A DNA stretch of 7,148 nt from an uncultured Phycisphaerae bacterium (lineage in GTDB: Bacteria > Planctomycetota > Phycisphaerae > Phycisphaerales > SM1A02), in contig CALCOW010000463.1 of NCBI GenBank assembly GCA_937899935.1, positions 1 to 7,148 of the forward strand. Reading direction: 5' to 3'. The notes under the pieces are model-generated. The model saw nothing but the letters and a program-made list of their open reading frames with translations. It was not told the DNA's origin and did not search any database. Every line of letters begins with the position of its first letter. Positions within the stretch are counted from its first letter, which is position 1. Below, piece after piece: positions 1-5,540 of the stretch. The position numbers and the translations under genes were made by a program.

Positions 1-38
1 TTCGCGGGTGACTCAACAATGACCAGGTGCTTGCCCAT
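1..38 (-). CDS. topA: DNA topoisomerase I, N-terminal 12 codons only (partial, runs off left edge)
   Basis: Read on the minus strand from the ATG at 38-36, the sequence encodes MGKHLVIVESPA, and the two edge bases (AA) fit a following Lys. This is the signature start of type IA topoisomerase I (E. coli begins MGKALVIVESPAK). The Glu at residue 9 matches the catalytic acidic residue of the TOPRIM fold. The enzyme relaxes negatively supercoiled DNA through a single-strand break and a 5'-phosphotyrosine intermediate; the active-site Tyr lies outside the window. The start is well supported: an in-frame TAA lies four codons upstream (50-48), and GGAGA at 46-42 is a Shine-Dalgarno sequence with rather short spacing. 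It lies downstream of miaA on the same strand but appears to have its own promoter. Only 38 bases are visible, so the family call rests on the N-terminal motif alone. Confidence 0.85.
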   Translation of the reverse strand, partial: MGKHLVIVESPA

Positions 39-147
39 CAGTCTCCATTACCACTTTGTGTGCGTGGGTAGAGGTATCGGTCATCGCTGCCACCTAGCTG
101 GACCATGAGCTCGCCGGAGCATCACCTCGGAAATCACGCGGGGGGGA

Positions 148-177
148 TTTATAAGTGTGCCAGTGCCCCTGGATCAA
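148..177 (-). promoter_or_regulatory. Predicted sigma70-type promoter for topA
   Basis: On the minus strand TTGATC (177-172) and TATAAA (153-148) are separated by 18 bases. They match the TTGACA and TATAAT consensus at 4/6 and 5/6 positions. The predicted start site falls near 141, inside a run of seven C (146-140, minus strand). That gives a leader of about 100 nt before the topA ATG. The location between miaA and topA fits independent topA transcription. The start site is inferred from spacing only. Confidence 0.5.
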
Positions 178-248
178 GGCGCGACCCAGGAAGTGTGCAT
201 ATCTACGGAGACAAGATGCCCCGTTTAGATAGCGCCAGGGCCTATTAT

Positions 249-276
249 ATTATTCAGAAGAAGCTTTCTGAATAAT
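249..276. repeat. Perfect 11-bp inverted repeat spanning the miaA stop codon
   Basis: Arms ATTATTCAGAA (249-259) and TTCTGAATAAT (266-276) are exactly complementary around a 6-base loop (260-265); a G-U pair could shorten the loop to 4. The repeat covers the last eight miaA codons and the stop. As RNA it forms an AU-rich stem-loop on either strand. Its place at the end of miaA suggests transcript termination or 3'-end protection. However, there is no clear U tract on the miaA side (AU-rich ATAATAGG follows), so a classic intrinsic terminator is not proven. Confidence 0.6.
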
Positions 277-1188
277 CGTAAGTGCTTTATCTGTAACATC
301 TTGAGGAGAAAGATCGGTGATCTTTATGCTCTCAGATCGCGGATATGCTGAGAATCGACGGAGCCAGGTACGTTGCTGCTTGGCAAATCGCCGGGTGGCA
401 ATCTTGATCTGTTCGACCGCTTCCTCGAGTGTTATCCCACCCTCAAGGTGATTGGCGAGTTGTTGGTAGCCCAATGCGGCGCGAGCTCTCGAGCCCAGAC
501 GCCCATTCTCCAGCAGCGCTCTGACCTCGTCTAAGAATCCTATCTCCATCATTTGTCCAACACGCTTGTTGATGCGTCTGTTGGTAGGCTCAACCTCATC
601 TTCAAGGCGCAAGATGAGCGCGTCACAGCGCGGTTCTTGAGTCCATTGCTGTTGCATTTGGGAAAGTGGCTTGCCAGTGGTTTGATGCACCTCGAGTGCA
701 CGAATCGTTCGTCGGCGGTCATTGGGGTGAATCTGTTCGGCGGCCTTGGCGTCAACCAGAATAAGTCTTTCACGCAGTTGCTGATTGGTGGCTTGCTCAA
801 GCTCCGAGCGGATATCGGAGTTCGAGGTGGGTAAGTCACATAACCCGAACAGAAAAGCTTGGAGATAGAGATTTGTGCCGCCTACCACGAGCGGGTATCG
901 ATTGCGGGATCGCACCTCGTTCACGCATGGTTCTGCAGCCTCCAACCAGCGATCGACGGTAAAAGTGTCATCTCTAGGATCGGCCAGATCGAGCAAATGA
1001 TGAGGGGCGCTAGCCAGCTCTTCCGGAGTCGGTTTCGCGGTGCCAATATTCATATCTCGGTAGATCTGCATCGAATCAGCGCAAAGGCACTCGCCACCGC
1101 CAGATAACTGATGAGCAAGTGCGATCGCCAGAGTTGTCTTACCGGCCGCGGTGGGGCCGGCGATCAGGATGGCTGGAGGAGAGTTCAT
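250..1188 (-). CDS. miaA: tRNA dimethylallyltransferase (tRNA isopentenyltransferase)
   Basis: MiaA transfers the dimethylallyl group of DMAPP to N6 of adenosine 37 next to the anticodon of tRNAs reading UNN codons. It is a cytosolic enzyme. The 312-residue length is typical. Visible motifs in order: P-loop GPTAAGKT (11-18); ADSMQIYR with Asp38, Ser39, Gln41 and Tyr43 (substrate adenosine recognition region); NIGTAKP (47-53); VVGGTNLYL (101-109) with the catalytic-position Thr105; NDRRRTIRALEV (156-167); then AALGYQQL and the C-terminal ATRRFAKQQRTWLRR signature. The ATG at 1188 is the first possible start, because an in-frame TAG lies two codons upstream. It is divergent from pgk and precedes topA on the same strand. 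No key residue appears to be missing. The final codons lie inside a perfect inverted repeat. Confidence 0.97.
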   Translation of the reverse strand: MNSPPAILIAGPTAAGKTTLAIALAHQLSGGGECLCADSMQIYRDMNIGTAKPTPEELASAPHHLLDLADPRDDTFTVDRWLEAAEPCVNEVRSRNRYPLVVGGTNLYLQAFLFGLCDLPTSNSDIRSELEQATNQQLRERLILVDAKAAEQIHPNDRRRTIRALEVHQTTGKPLSQMQQQWTQEPRCDALILRLEDEVEPTNRRINKRVGQMMEIGFLDEVRALLENGRLGSRARAALGYQQLANHLEGGITLEEAVEQIKIATRRFAKQQRTWLRRFSAYPRSESIKITDLSPQDVTDKALTIIQKASSE

Positions 1189-1281
1189 CTTCTAGATCAT
1201 GCTATGGGGCATGGCTGATCAGTGCAGCCAACCGTATCATGGGCAGGTCACGTCAATCCGCCAATGGCAAAGGGAAGAGAA
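1189..1281. promoter_or_regulatory. Divergent intergenic region between miaA and pgk, with a 6-bp hairpin
   Basis: This 93-base gap must hold the promoters of both miaA (leftward) and pgk (rightward). TATCAT at 1235-1240 is a 5/6 match to a -10 element facing pgk, but no good -35 is at the right distance. Just upstream, TGGCTG (1212-1217) and CAGCCA (1225-1230) form an inverted repeat with a 7-base loop, overlapping where the -35 would be. That position would suit an operator, though no regulator can be named. I see no convincing miaA promoter. Confidence 0.3.
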
Positions 1282-2508
1282 ATGACCAGAACGGCCGCCA
1301 AACGTAAGAAGACTATTGAGCAAATAGATGTCGATAATAAACGGGTCTTGATGCGTGTGGATTTTAATGTGCCCTTGGGGCGGAGGCACGAAATCGTTGA
1401 CGATCGACGAATTCGGCTGGCGGTTGAGTCGATTCGGAGTGTGATTAGCCGCGGTGGCACCTGTGTTTTGATGAGCCATCTGGGGCGGCCCAGTGGCAAC
1501 GGTCCAGAAGCTGGCCTGAGCCTCAAGTTTGTGGTGGAACATCTTCAACACCTCATGCCAGAGGCCAATGTTTCAATGGCGCCCGGGGCCTGCGATTCTC
1601 CCGAGGCTGCTGCAGCTGTTGAGGCCTCAGCACGGGGCAGTGTGATCGTATTGGAGAACCTGAGATTCAATCGTGGTGAGAAAGCTGGGACGCGAAGTTT
1701 TGGCGAATGTCTGGCCAAGCTTGGTGATATCTATTGCAACAACGCCTTCGGTACAGCGCACCGTAGTGATGCATCAATGGTTGCGGTGCCAGAAATTATG
1801 TCAGGAAAGCCGCGTGTTGCAGGTCTTCTACTTGATCAAGAGTTGAAGTTTCTATCTGACACACTCGACAAGGCTGAATCACCATTCGTCGCTGTGTTGG
1901 GGGGCGCCAAGGTCTCTGACAAATTGATGGCTATCAAGAATCTCTTGGGTAAAGTTGATGTGGTGCTCATTGGCGGTGCCATGGCTTATACGTTCTTGCA
2001 AGCAATTGGTCGCGGTGTAGGCTCCAGTCTGGTTGAAGAGGACATGTTGGACAATGCCGAGCAACTCATTGATGCGGCAGCAGCAAGTACGACAGAGCTC
2101 ATGCTTCCACGTGATCATGTCACTGGCAAAGAGATAGAGCCCCGTACCTCTGTTGAAGTTTTTGCGGAAGACATCGATCCCGGCTGGATGGGTTTGGACA
2201 TTGGTCCAGAAACGGCTGGTTGGTACACCGATCGCGTACGACATGCACGAACCGTGCTTTGGAACGGTCCGGTTGGGGTCTATGAGATGGAACCATTCGA
2301 TGTCGGTACCCGGCAAATCGCGGAAGCCTGTGCCGCAGCAACTGAGCAAGGTGCAGTGACGGTCCTTGGTGGTGGGGATACCGCCGCTGCGATCAAACAA
2401 TTTGGGTTGGCCGATCAAGTCTCGCATGTTTCGACTGGAGGCGGGGCAAGCCTTGAATTGCTTGAGGGCAAGAAGTTCCGCAGCGTCGAACTACTTGATG
2501 ATGCCTGA
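1282..2508 (+). CDS. pgk: Phosphoglycerate kinase
   Basis: Pgk interconverts 1,3-bisphosphoglycerate + ADP and 3-phosphoglycerate + ATP in cytosolic glycolysis/gluconeogenesis (and the Calvin cycle where present). At 408 residues it is within the usual bacterial range (about 390-420). The N-terminal 3-PG-binding domain shows RVDFNVP (25-31), a DDRRIR element, SHLGRP (65-70) and NLRFNRGE. The C-terminal nucleotide domain shows LGGAKVSDK, IGGAMAYTF, the LWNGPVGVYE loop, GGGDTAAA and the terminal STGGGASLELLEGK. The ATG at 1282 is preferred because AGGGA (1271-1275) lies 6 bases upstream. In-frame ATGs at 1222 and 1264 lack a ribosome-binding site and would only add residues outside the conserved domain. 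The usual NDAFGTAHRAHAS segment reads NNAFGTAHRSDAS here: the Arg is kept, but the normally conserved Asp and second His are changed. A terminator-like hairpin follows the stop. Confidence 0.97.
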   Translation: MTRTAAKRKKTIEQIDVDNKRVLMRVDFNVPLGRRHEIVDDRRIRLAVESIRSVISRGGTCVLMSHLGRPSGNGPEAGLSLKFVVEHLQHLMPEANVSMAPGACDSPEAAAAVEASARGSVIVLENLRFNRGEKAGTRSFGECLAKLGDIYCNNAFGTAHRSDASMVAVPEIMSGKPRVAGLLLDQELKFLSDTLDKAESPFVAVLGGAKVSDKLMAIKNLLGKVDVVLIGGAMAYTFLQAIGRGVGSSLVEEDMLDNAEQLIDAAAASTTELMLPRDHVTGKEIEPRTSVEVFAEDIDPGWMGLDIGPETAGWYTDRVRHARTVLWNGPVGVYEMEPFDVGTRQIAEACAAATEQGAVTVLGGGDTAAAIKQFGLADQVSHVSTGGGASLELLEGKKFRSVELLDDA

Positions 2509-2511
2509 GCC

Positions 2512-2539
2512 ATGATGGCCGGGGTCTGGCCACCGTCAT
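2512..2539 (+). terminator. Terminator-like hairpin after pgk (no U tract)
   Basis: ATGATGGCC (2512-2520) pairs with GGCCA (2528-2532) and then TCAT (2536-2539), with a 3-base bulge (CCG). The loop is GGGGTCT. It starts 4 bases after the pgk stop. The stem is GC-rich at its top, but the downstream bases are TACAAGGG rather than a T run. It could be a weak terminator, an RNA 3'-end stabiliser, or part of a Rho-dependent end. Confidence 0.35.
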
Positions 2540-2676
2540 TACAAGGGTCTTGGGTGGTCAACAAACTAAAATTATGTGTTTTGGGAACAAGTACCCCCTC
2601 AGCGAATCCAACGGCCAGTGCCTCGCTGGGCTCCTTGTGGGAAAATGGGGTTTTGGAGTCCGGTTTGGGTTTTGTG

Positions 2677-2704
2677 CTGACGTAAGCGTAGAATTCCGTA
2701 AGAT
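2677..2704 (+). promoter_or_regulatory. Candidate promoter for the thioredoxin-like gene
   Basis: CTGACG (2677-2682, 4/6 to TTGACA) and TAAGAT (2699-2704, 4/6 to TATAAT) are 16 bases apart. They are placed about 80 bases upstream of the start codon in the 277-base gap after pgk. The predicted start site near 2711 gives a 75-nt leader containing a hairpin. Upstream of this, 2540-2676 is G/T-rich non-coding sequence in which I see no gene. The match is moderate, and the organism's sigma-factor preference is unknown. Confidence 0.35.
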
Positions 2705-2747
2705 ATACGTCGAATTCGTAGACACCATCTGTTCAGTGAATGAGTAA

Positions 2748-2765
2748 ACCGATCTGAGAATCGGT
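2748..2765 (+). other. Hairpin in the 5' leader of the thioredoxin-like gene
   Basis: ACCGAT (2748-2753) and ATCGGT (2760-2765) are perfect complements around a 6-base loop. The hairpin ends 7 bases before the AGAGG ribosome-binding site (2773-2777). Next to it, AGAG-GAAA-CTCT (2773-2784) could itself fold into a 4-bp stem with a GNRA-type loop containing the Shine-Dalgarno bases. Both are visible complementarities; a regulatory role is speculative. Confidence 0.35.
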
Positions 2766-2785
2766 AAGACAAAGAGGAAACTCTC

Positions 2786-3841
2786 ATGATTCGTAATCTT
2801 CTTGCAGCAACATTGACTCTGGCGATTGCAGTACCAGCACTTGCGCAGTCTGGAGGCAACCGTCTTGTCGTGGGCTCTGAGGCCCCTGGCTTGGCAATTG
2901 AGGATTGGGTGAAGGGTGACCCCGTTACGATCGAGAAGGACAAGGTTTACTTGGTTGAATTCTGGGCAACCTGGTGTGGGCCATGCAAGAAGAGCATTCC
3001 ACATCTCACTGAGTTGCAAGAGAGCTTCGGTGATGATGGTCTCGTTGTTATTGGTGTTTCAATTGATGACGAACTTGAGACGGTTGAAAAATTCGTCAAG
3101 TCACAGGGTCGCAAGATGGACTACACAGTGGCGTTTGATAATCGTGGTCGCACTGAGCGAGCATGGATGGGCAGAGCCAAAATGAAAGGAATTCCTTGCA
3201 GCTTTCTCGTTGACGGACAAGGCAAGCTGCAATTCATTGGTCACCCCCAGGATGAAGACCTGGAGGAGACGATCGAGTTGGTCCTTGATGGCCGTTACAA
3301 CAAAAAGTTGATGGATGCAGCCAAGCCCCATCTTGCTGAAATTGCCAGAGCTCGGAAGGTCCAGGATTTTCGAATGGCAGATAAAGTGCTCGAGGAAGTC
3401 ATCGCGACAGAACCGATGGTCTTTGCCCATCTGATTCTCGAGAAGTTCGAGATGAAGTTAATCGAGCAAAATGATCCGCGTGGGGCCTATCAGTATGCAA
3501 GAGAGGTCATCAATACACGCCAGATGGAAGATCCAATCATGTTGACATGGTTGGCTGAAAAGATTGTCACTGATCCAAATATCCCAGATCGTGATCGCAA
3601 CTATCAGGTCGCGATGGAAGCCGCCGAAGCATCGGTTGAAAATGGTCGCCCTAATGATCCTCGCACGATGTCTACCGTGGCAATGGTCTTTGCCAAACAG
3701 GGAAACATTGAAGACGCGGTGGTTGCACAGAAGCGAGCTTGGTATAACGCCCCACGAAAGCACAAAGAAGAACAGTATCGCTTGCTCAAGCAATATATTG
3801 AAGAGAGTGATCGGCAAGCCGCACAGGTGTCGACACAGTAG
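2786..3841 (+). CDS. Exported TlpA/ResA-type thioredoxin-like protein with C-terminal helical (TPR-like) region
   Basis: This is a predicted extracytoplasmic thiol-disulfide protein of 351 residues. Residues 1-20 are a signal peptide: a basic start (MIRN), a hydrophobic core, and an ALA site before Gln21; there is no lipobox Cys. Residues about 27-165 are a TlpA/AhpC-TSA-like thioredoxin fold: VGSEAPG, then VEFWATWCGPCKK with the redox pair Cys64/Cys67, GVSIDD, and the cis-Pro loop GIPCSFLVD (Pro137). The residue after the cis-Pro is Cys138, where Thr, Ala or similar is usual. Residues about 170-351 are charged and helical; a TPR-like stretch is visible near MVFAKQGNIEDAVVAQKRAW. Single-domain TlpA/ResA proteins are usually under 200 residues, so the tail nearly doubles the length. 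The ATG has a good AGAGG site 8 bases upstream. It stands alone between pgk and rpe, with no cytochrome-maturation genes nearby, so its substrate is unknown. The family is clear; the role is not. Confidence 0.9.
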   Translation: MIRNLLAATLTLAIAVPALAQSGGNRLVVGSEAPGLAIEDWVKGDPVTIEKDKVYLVEFWATWCGPCKKSIPHLTELQESFGDDGLVVIGVSIDDELETVEKFVKSQGRKMDYTVAFDNRGRTERAWMGRAKMKGIPCSFLVDGQGKLQFIGHPQDEDLEETIELVLDGRYNKKLMDAAKPHLAEIARARKVQDFRMADKVLEEVIATEPMVFAHLILEKFEMKLIEQNDPRGAYQYAREVINTRQMEDPIMLTWLAEKIVTDPNIPDRDRNYQVAMEAAEASVENGRPNDPRTMSTVAMVFAKQGNIEDAVVAQKRAWYNAPRKHKEEQYRLLKQYIEESDRQAAQVSTQ

Positions 3842-3883
3842 CGTTCATATCGAACGTGCTCTCTAAAGCGTCTTTGTGGTGAG

Positions 3884-3899
3884 TCGTGGGAGACCACGA
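3884..3899 (+). other. Hairpin with GAGA tetraloop just upstream of the rpe ribosome-binding site
   Basis: TCGTGG (3884-3889) and CCACGA (3894-3899) pair perfectly around GAGA (3890-3893), a GNRA-class tetraloop; a further G-U pair (3883/3900) is possible. It follows the thioredoxin-like gene by 42 bases and abuts GGGGGAG, the likely rpe Shine-Dalgarno. With no T run after it, an intrinsic terminator is unlikely. It may shape ribosome access to rpe or be a processing or stability element. Confidence 0.45.
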
Positions 3900-3917
3900 T
3901 GGGGGAGTGTTAAAAGC

Positions 3918-4601
3918 TTGACCCTCGGTACACAACGAAACCTTATCAGCCAACCTATTTCACACGCCTTGATTGCGCCATCGATTCTTTCTGCCGATTT
4001 CGCACATATGGGCCGTGACTGCCGTGAAGTTCTCGAACTTGGCGCTGAGGTGTTGCACATCGATGTCATGGACGGGCATTTTGTTCCGAATCTCACGATG
4101 GGACCAGCAATGTGCCAGTGGCTTCGGGCGGAGTTCCCCGATACGTGCCTCGATGTTCATATGATGGTTGATGATCCTGCTCGATTTCTTGATGACTTTG
4201 TAGCTGCGGGTATAGACAACTACACATTTCACATTGAAGCCGTGCCTGAGCCTGAAGATCTCATTCAACGCATTCATGATGCCAAACTGACCTGTGGCCT
4301 TGCGATCAATCCTGATACGCCGGCCACCGCCATACTTCCTTACATCGACCAGGTTGATTTGGCATTGGTCATGAGCGTGCATCCTGGCTTTTCCGGACAG
4401 GCCTTCATTCCGGAAGTACTCGAAAAAACCCGGCAGATCGCACCGCTCCTGCGGGACAATCAGAGGCTCGAAATGGATGGCGGCTTGAATCCGAGCACGG
4501 CTCCCGCCAGCAAGGAGGCTGGATGTGACCTGCTGGTTGCGGCCTCAGCCATTTTTGGTGCTGCGGATCGGGCCGCGGCCATTGCAGCGCTACGTGGATA
4601 G
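3918..4601 (+). CDS. rpe: Ribulose-phosphate 3-epimerase
   Basis: Rpe interconverts ribulose 5-phosphate and xylulose 5-phosphate in the cytosolic pentose-phosphate pathway (and the Calvin cycle if present). It is a (beta/alpha)8 barrel with a divalent metal. From the TTG at 3918 the protein is 227 residues, typical of the family. Motifs: LIAPSILSADFA (18-29, Ser22), LHIDVMDGHFVPNLTMGP with metal ligands His47 and Asp49, VHMM with His81, MSVHPGFSGQAFIP (152-165), and LEMDGG with Asp187. Asp49 and Asp187 are the expected acid/base pair. VAASAIF replaces the usual VAGSAIF phosphate-loop sequence. There is no suitable ATG. TTG 3918 is chosen because GGGGGAG (3901-3907) lies 10 bases upstream; GTG 3876 or 3879 would lengthen the N-terminus without a ribosome-binding site, and TTG 3969 would begin right at the conserved core. 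Product call is firm, start moderate. Confidence 0.95.
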   Translation: MTLGTQRNLISQPISHALIAPSILSADFAHMGRDCREVLELGAEVLHIDVMDGHFVPNLTMGPAMCQWLRAEFPDTCLDVHMMVDDPARFLDDFVAAGIDNYTFHIEAVPEPEDLIQRIHDAKLTCGLAINPDTPATAILPYIDQVDLALVMSVHPGFSGQAFIPEVLEKTRQIAPLLRDNQRLEMDGGLNPSTAPASKEAGCDLLVAASAIFGAADRAAAIAALRG

Positions 4602-4606
4602 GTCAT

Positions 4607-4624
4607 TTGACAGCCTGCTAAGAT
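4607..4624 (+). promoter_or_regulatory. Candidate extended -10 promoter upstream of accD
   Basis: TGCTAAGAT (4616-4624) fits an extended -10 element (TGn plus TAAGAT), 6 bases after the rpe stop region's TTGACA (4607-4612). The TTGACA is only 6 bases from TAAGAT, so the two cannot act as a normal -35/-10 pair. An extended -10 promoter would start transcription near 4631, giving a leader of about 60 nt before accD. This is suggestive only; accD may instead be read from rpe. Confidence 0.3.
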
Positions 4625-4627
4625 ATG

Positions 4628-4673
4628 CTCAGCCCAAAGCGGGCGAGTCATTTCCTGGGGAACGAAGCCCCGG
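4628..4673 (+). promoter_or_regulatory. Two tandem hairpins in the accD leader
   Basis: Hairpin 1: CTC-A-GCCC (4628-4635) pairs with GGGCGAG (4641-4647), seven base pairs with one bulged A. Hairpin 2: CTGGGG (4655-4660) pairs with CCCCGG (4668-4673) around AACGAAG, six pairs including one G-U. They sit between rpe and the preferred accD start at 4694. No T run follows either, so they look more like leader structure than terminators. In E. coli the carboxyltransferase is reported to bind its own mRNA through the AccD zinc domain, which makes leader structure here of interest; any such role is inference. Confidence 0.4.
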
Positions 4674-4693
4674 CCGGATGTGGGACGCAGCAT

Positions 4694-5536
4694 ATGCCAA
4701 ATCGAACTTGGGCAGATGATCTGAAAACAAACGACGAAGGTCGCAAGTCGATCCCCGAAGGATTATGGATTCGTTGTCCAGCTTGCGCCAGCATTCTCTT
4801 TCGAAGGTCTGTTGAAAATAACTTGTGGGTTTGCCCGGAGTGTCAGCACCATTTCCGCGTTTCCGCAGAACAACGTATCGAACAGCTCGTTGATCCAGGC
4901 AGCTTTGAACCAATGAATGCAGCGATGGCCTCGGTCGATCCGCTTGGATTTGTTGATCTCAAGCCATACACCAAACGTATTGAGGACGCCCAGCGAAAGA
5001 CAAGACAATCTGATGGCGTACAAACTGGTCGCGCTTTTATAAAGGGGCGTAAGGTTGTTTTGGCATGCATGGACTTTACCTTCCTCGGTGGATCAATGGG
5101 ATCAGTCATTGGTGAGAAGATCACGCGCGCTATTGAGGCGGCTGCAGACCACGATCTACCACTGGTTGTGATCAGTGCTTCCGGCGGAGCAAGAATGATG
5201 GAATCTGGCTATTCGCTTATGCAGATGGCAAAGACCAGTGCAGCTTTGGCCCGATTTGATGATATGGGTGGTCTCTTCATTTCTGTTCTCACCGATCCAA
5301 CCACAGGCGGTGTAACGGCCAGTTTCGCAATGCTCGGTGATGTGATTTTGGCGGAACGAAAGGCACTTATTGGCTTTGCCGGGCCACGCGTGATTGAACA
5401 GACTATCCGCCAGGAACTACCCGATGGTTTCCAGAGAGCTGAGTTCCTGCTCGAACATGGTTTTGTCGATCGAGTCGTTCACCGTAGCGATCTTCGCAGT
5501 GAGATCGGTAGCATCATCGATTACACAGGTAAGTAA
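4694..5536 (+). CDS. accD: Acetyl-CoA carboxylase carboxyltransferase subunit beta
   Basis: AccD with AccA forms the cytosolic carboxyltransferase that moves CO2 from carboxybiotin to acetyl-CoA, giving malonyl-CoA for fatty-acid synthesis. The protein is 280 residues from ATG 4694. An N-terminal zinc ribbon has Cys28-x2-Cys31 and Cys47-x2-Cys50, after the family motif SIPEGLWIRC. The crotonase-like domain shows FLGGSMGSVIGEK (130-142), SASGGARMMESG (161 on), LMQMAKTSAAL, VLTDPTTGGVTASFAMLGD and IGFAGPRVIEQTIRQELPDGFQRAEFLLEHG, nearly identical to E. coli AccD. An in-frame ATG at 4625 would add 23 non-conserved residues encoded by the hairpin leader, has no ribosome-binding site, and is not favoured; ATG 4694 has GGGA at 4682-4685. 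The C-terminus ends soon after the core, lacking the tail of E. coli AccD. No accA, accB or accC is visible. lnt follows almost directly. Confidence 0.97.
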   Translation: MPNRTWADDLKTNDEGRKSIPEGLWIRCPACASILFRRSVENNLWVCPECQHHFRVSAEQRIEQLVDPGSFEPMNAAMASVDPLGFVDLKPYTKRIEDAQRKTRQSDGVQTGRAFIKGRKVVLACMDFTFLGGSMGSVIGEKITRAIEAAADHDLPLVVISASGGARMMESGYSLMQMAKTSAALARFDDMGGLFISVLTDPTTGGVTASFAMLGDVILAERKALIGFAGPRVIEQTIRQELPDGFQRAEFLLEHGFVDRVVHRSDLRSEIGSIIDYTGK

Positions 5537-5540
5537 AAAC

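Noticed and set aside
39..247. A tRNA, small RNA or conserved riboswitch in the miaA-topA gap
   Set aside because: I could not fold a cloverleaf or match a known riboswitch core. Small complementarities (for example ATCTACGG at 201-208 with CCGTTTAGAT at 221-230) need bulges and are not distinctive.
1222..1281. N-terminal extension of Pgk from the ATG at 1222 or 1264
   Set aside because: Neither has a ribosome-binding site, while ATG 1282 has AGGGA at good spacing and gives the usual protein length.
1879..2427. 182-codon minus-strand open frame opposite pgk
   Set aside because: It lies wholly inside pgk on the opposite strand, and its translation is Cys/His/Arg-rich with no recognisable motif. 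pgk is unambiguous, so this is a shadow frame.
2638..2670. G-rich stretch resembling a G-quadruplex
   Set aside because: Only three runs of three or more G occur, with two GG pairs, so at best a weak two-tier structure. It was not strong enough to annotate.
2550..2747. 65-codon plus-strand frame in the intergenic gap after pgk
   Set aside because: It has no convincing Shine-Dalgarno and no family resemblance, and it overlaps the candidate promoter. It is more likely chance in non-coding sequence.
2558..3019. 153-codon minus-strand frame across the pgk-thioredoxin gap
   Set aside because: It runs antisense through the signal peptide and WCGPC region of the thioredoxin-like gene. The translation looks random and has no clear ribosome-binding site.
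4607..4624. TTGACA and TAAGAT as a standard -35/-10 pair before accD
   Set aside because: The spacer is 6 bases, far from the 16-18 needed. Only the extended -10 reading remains possible.
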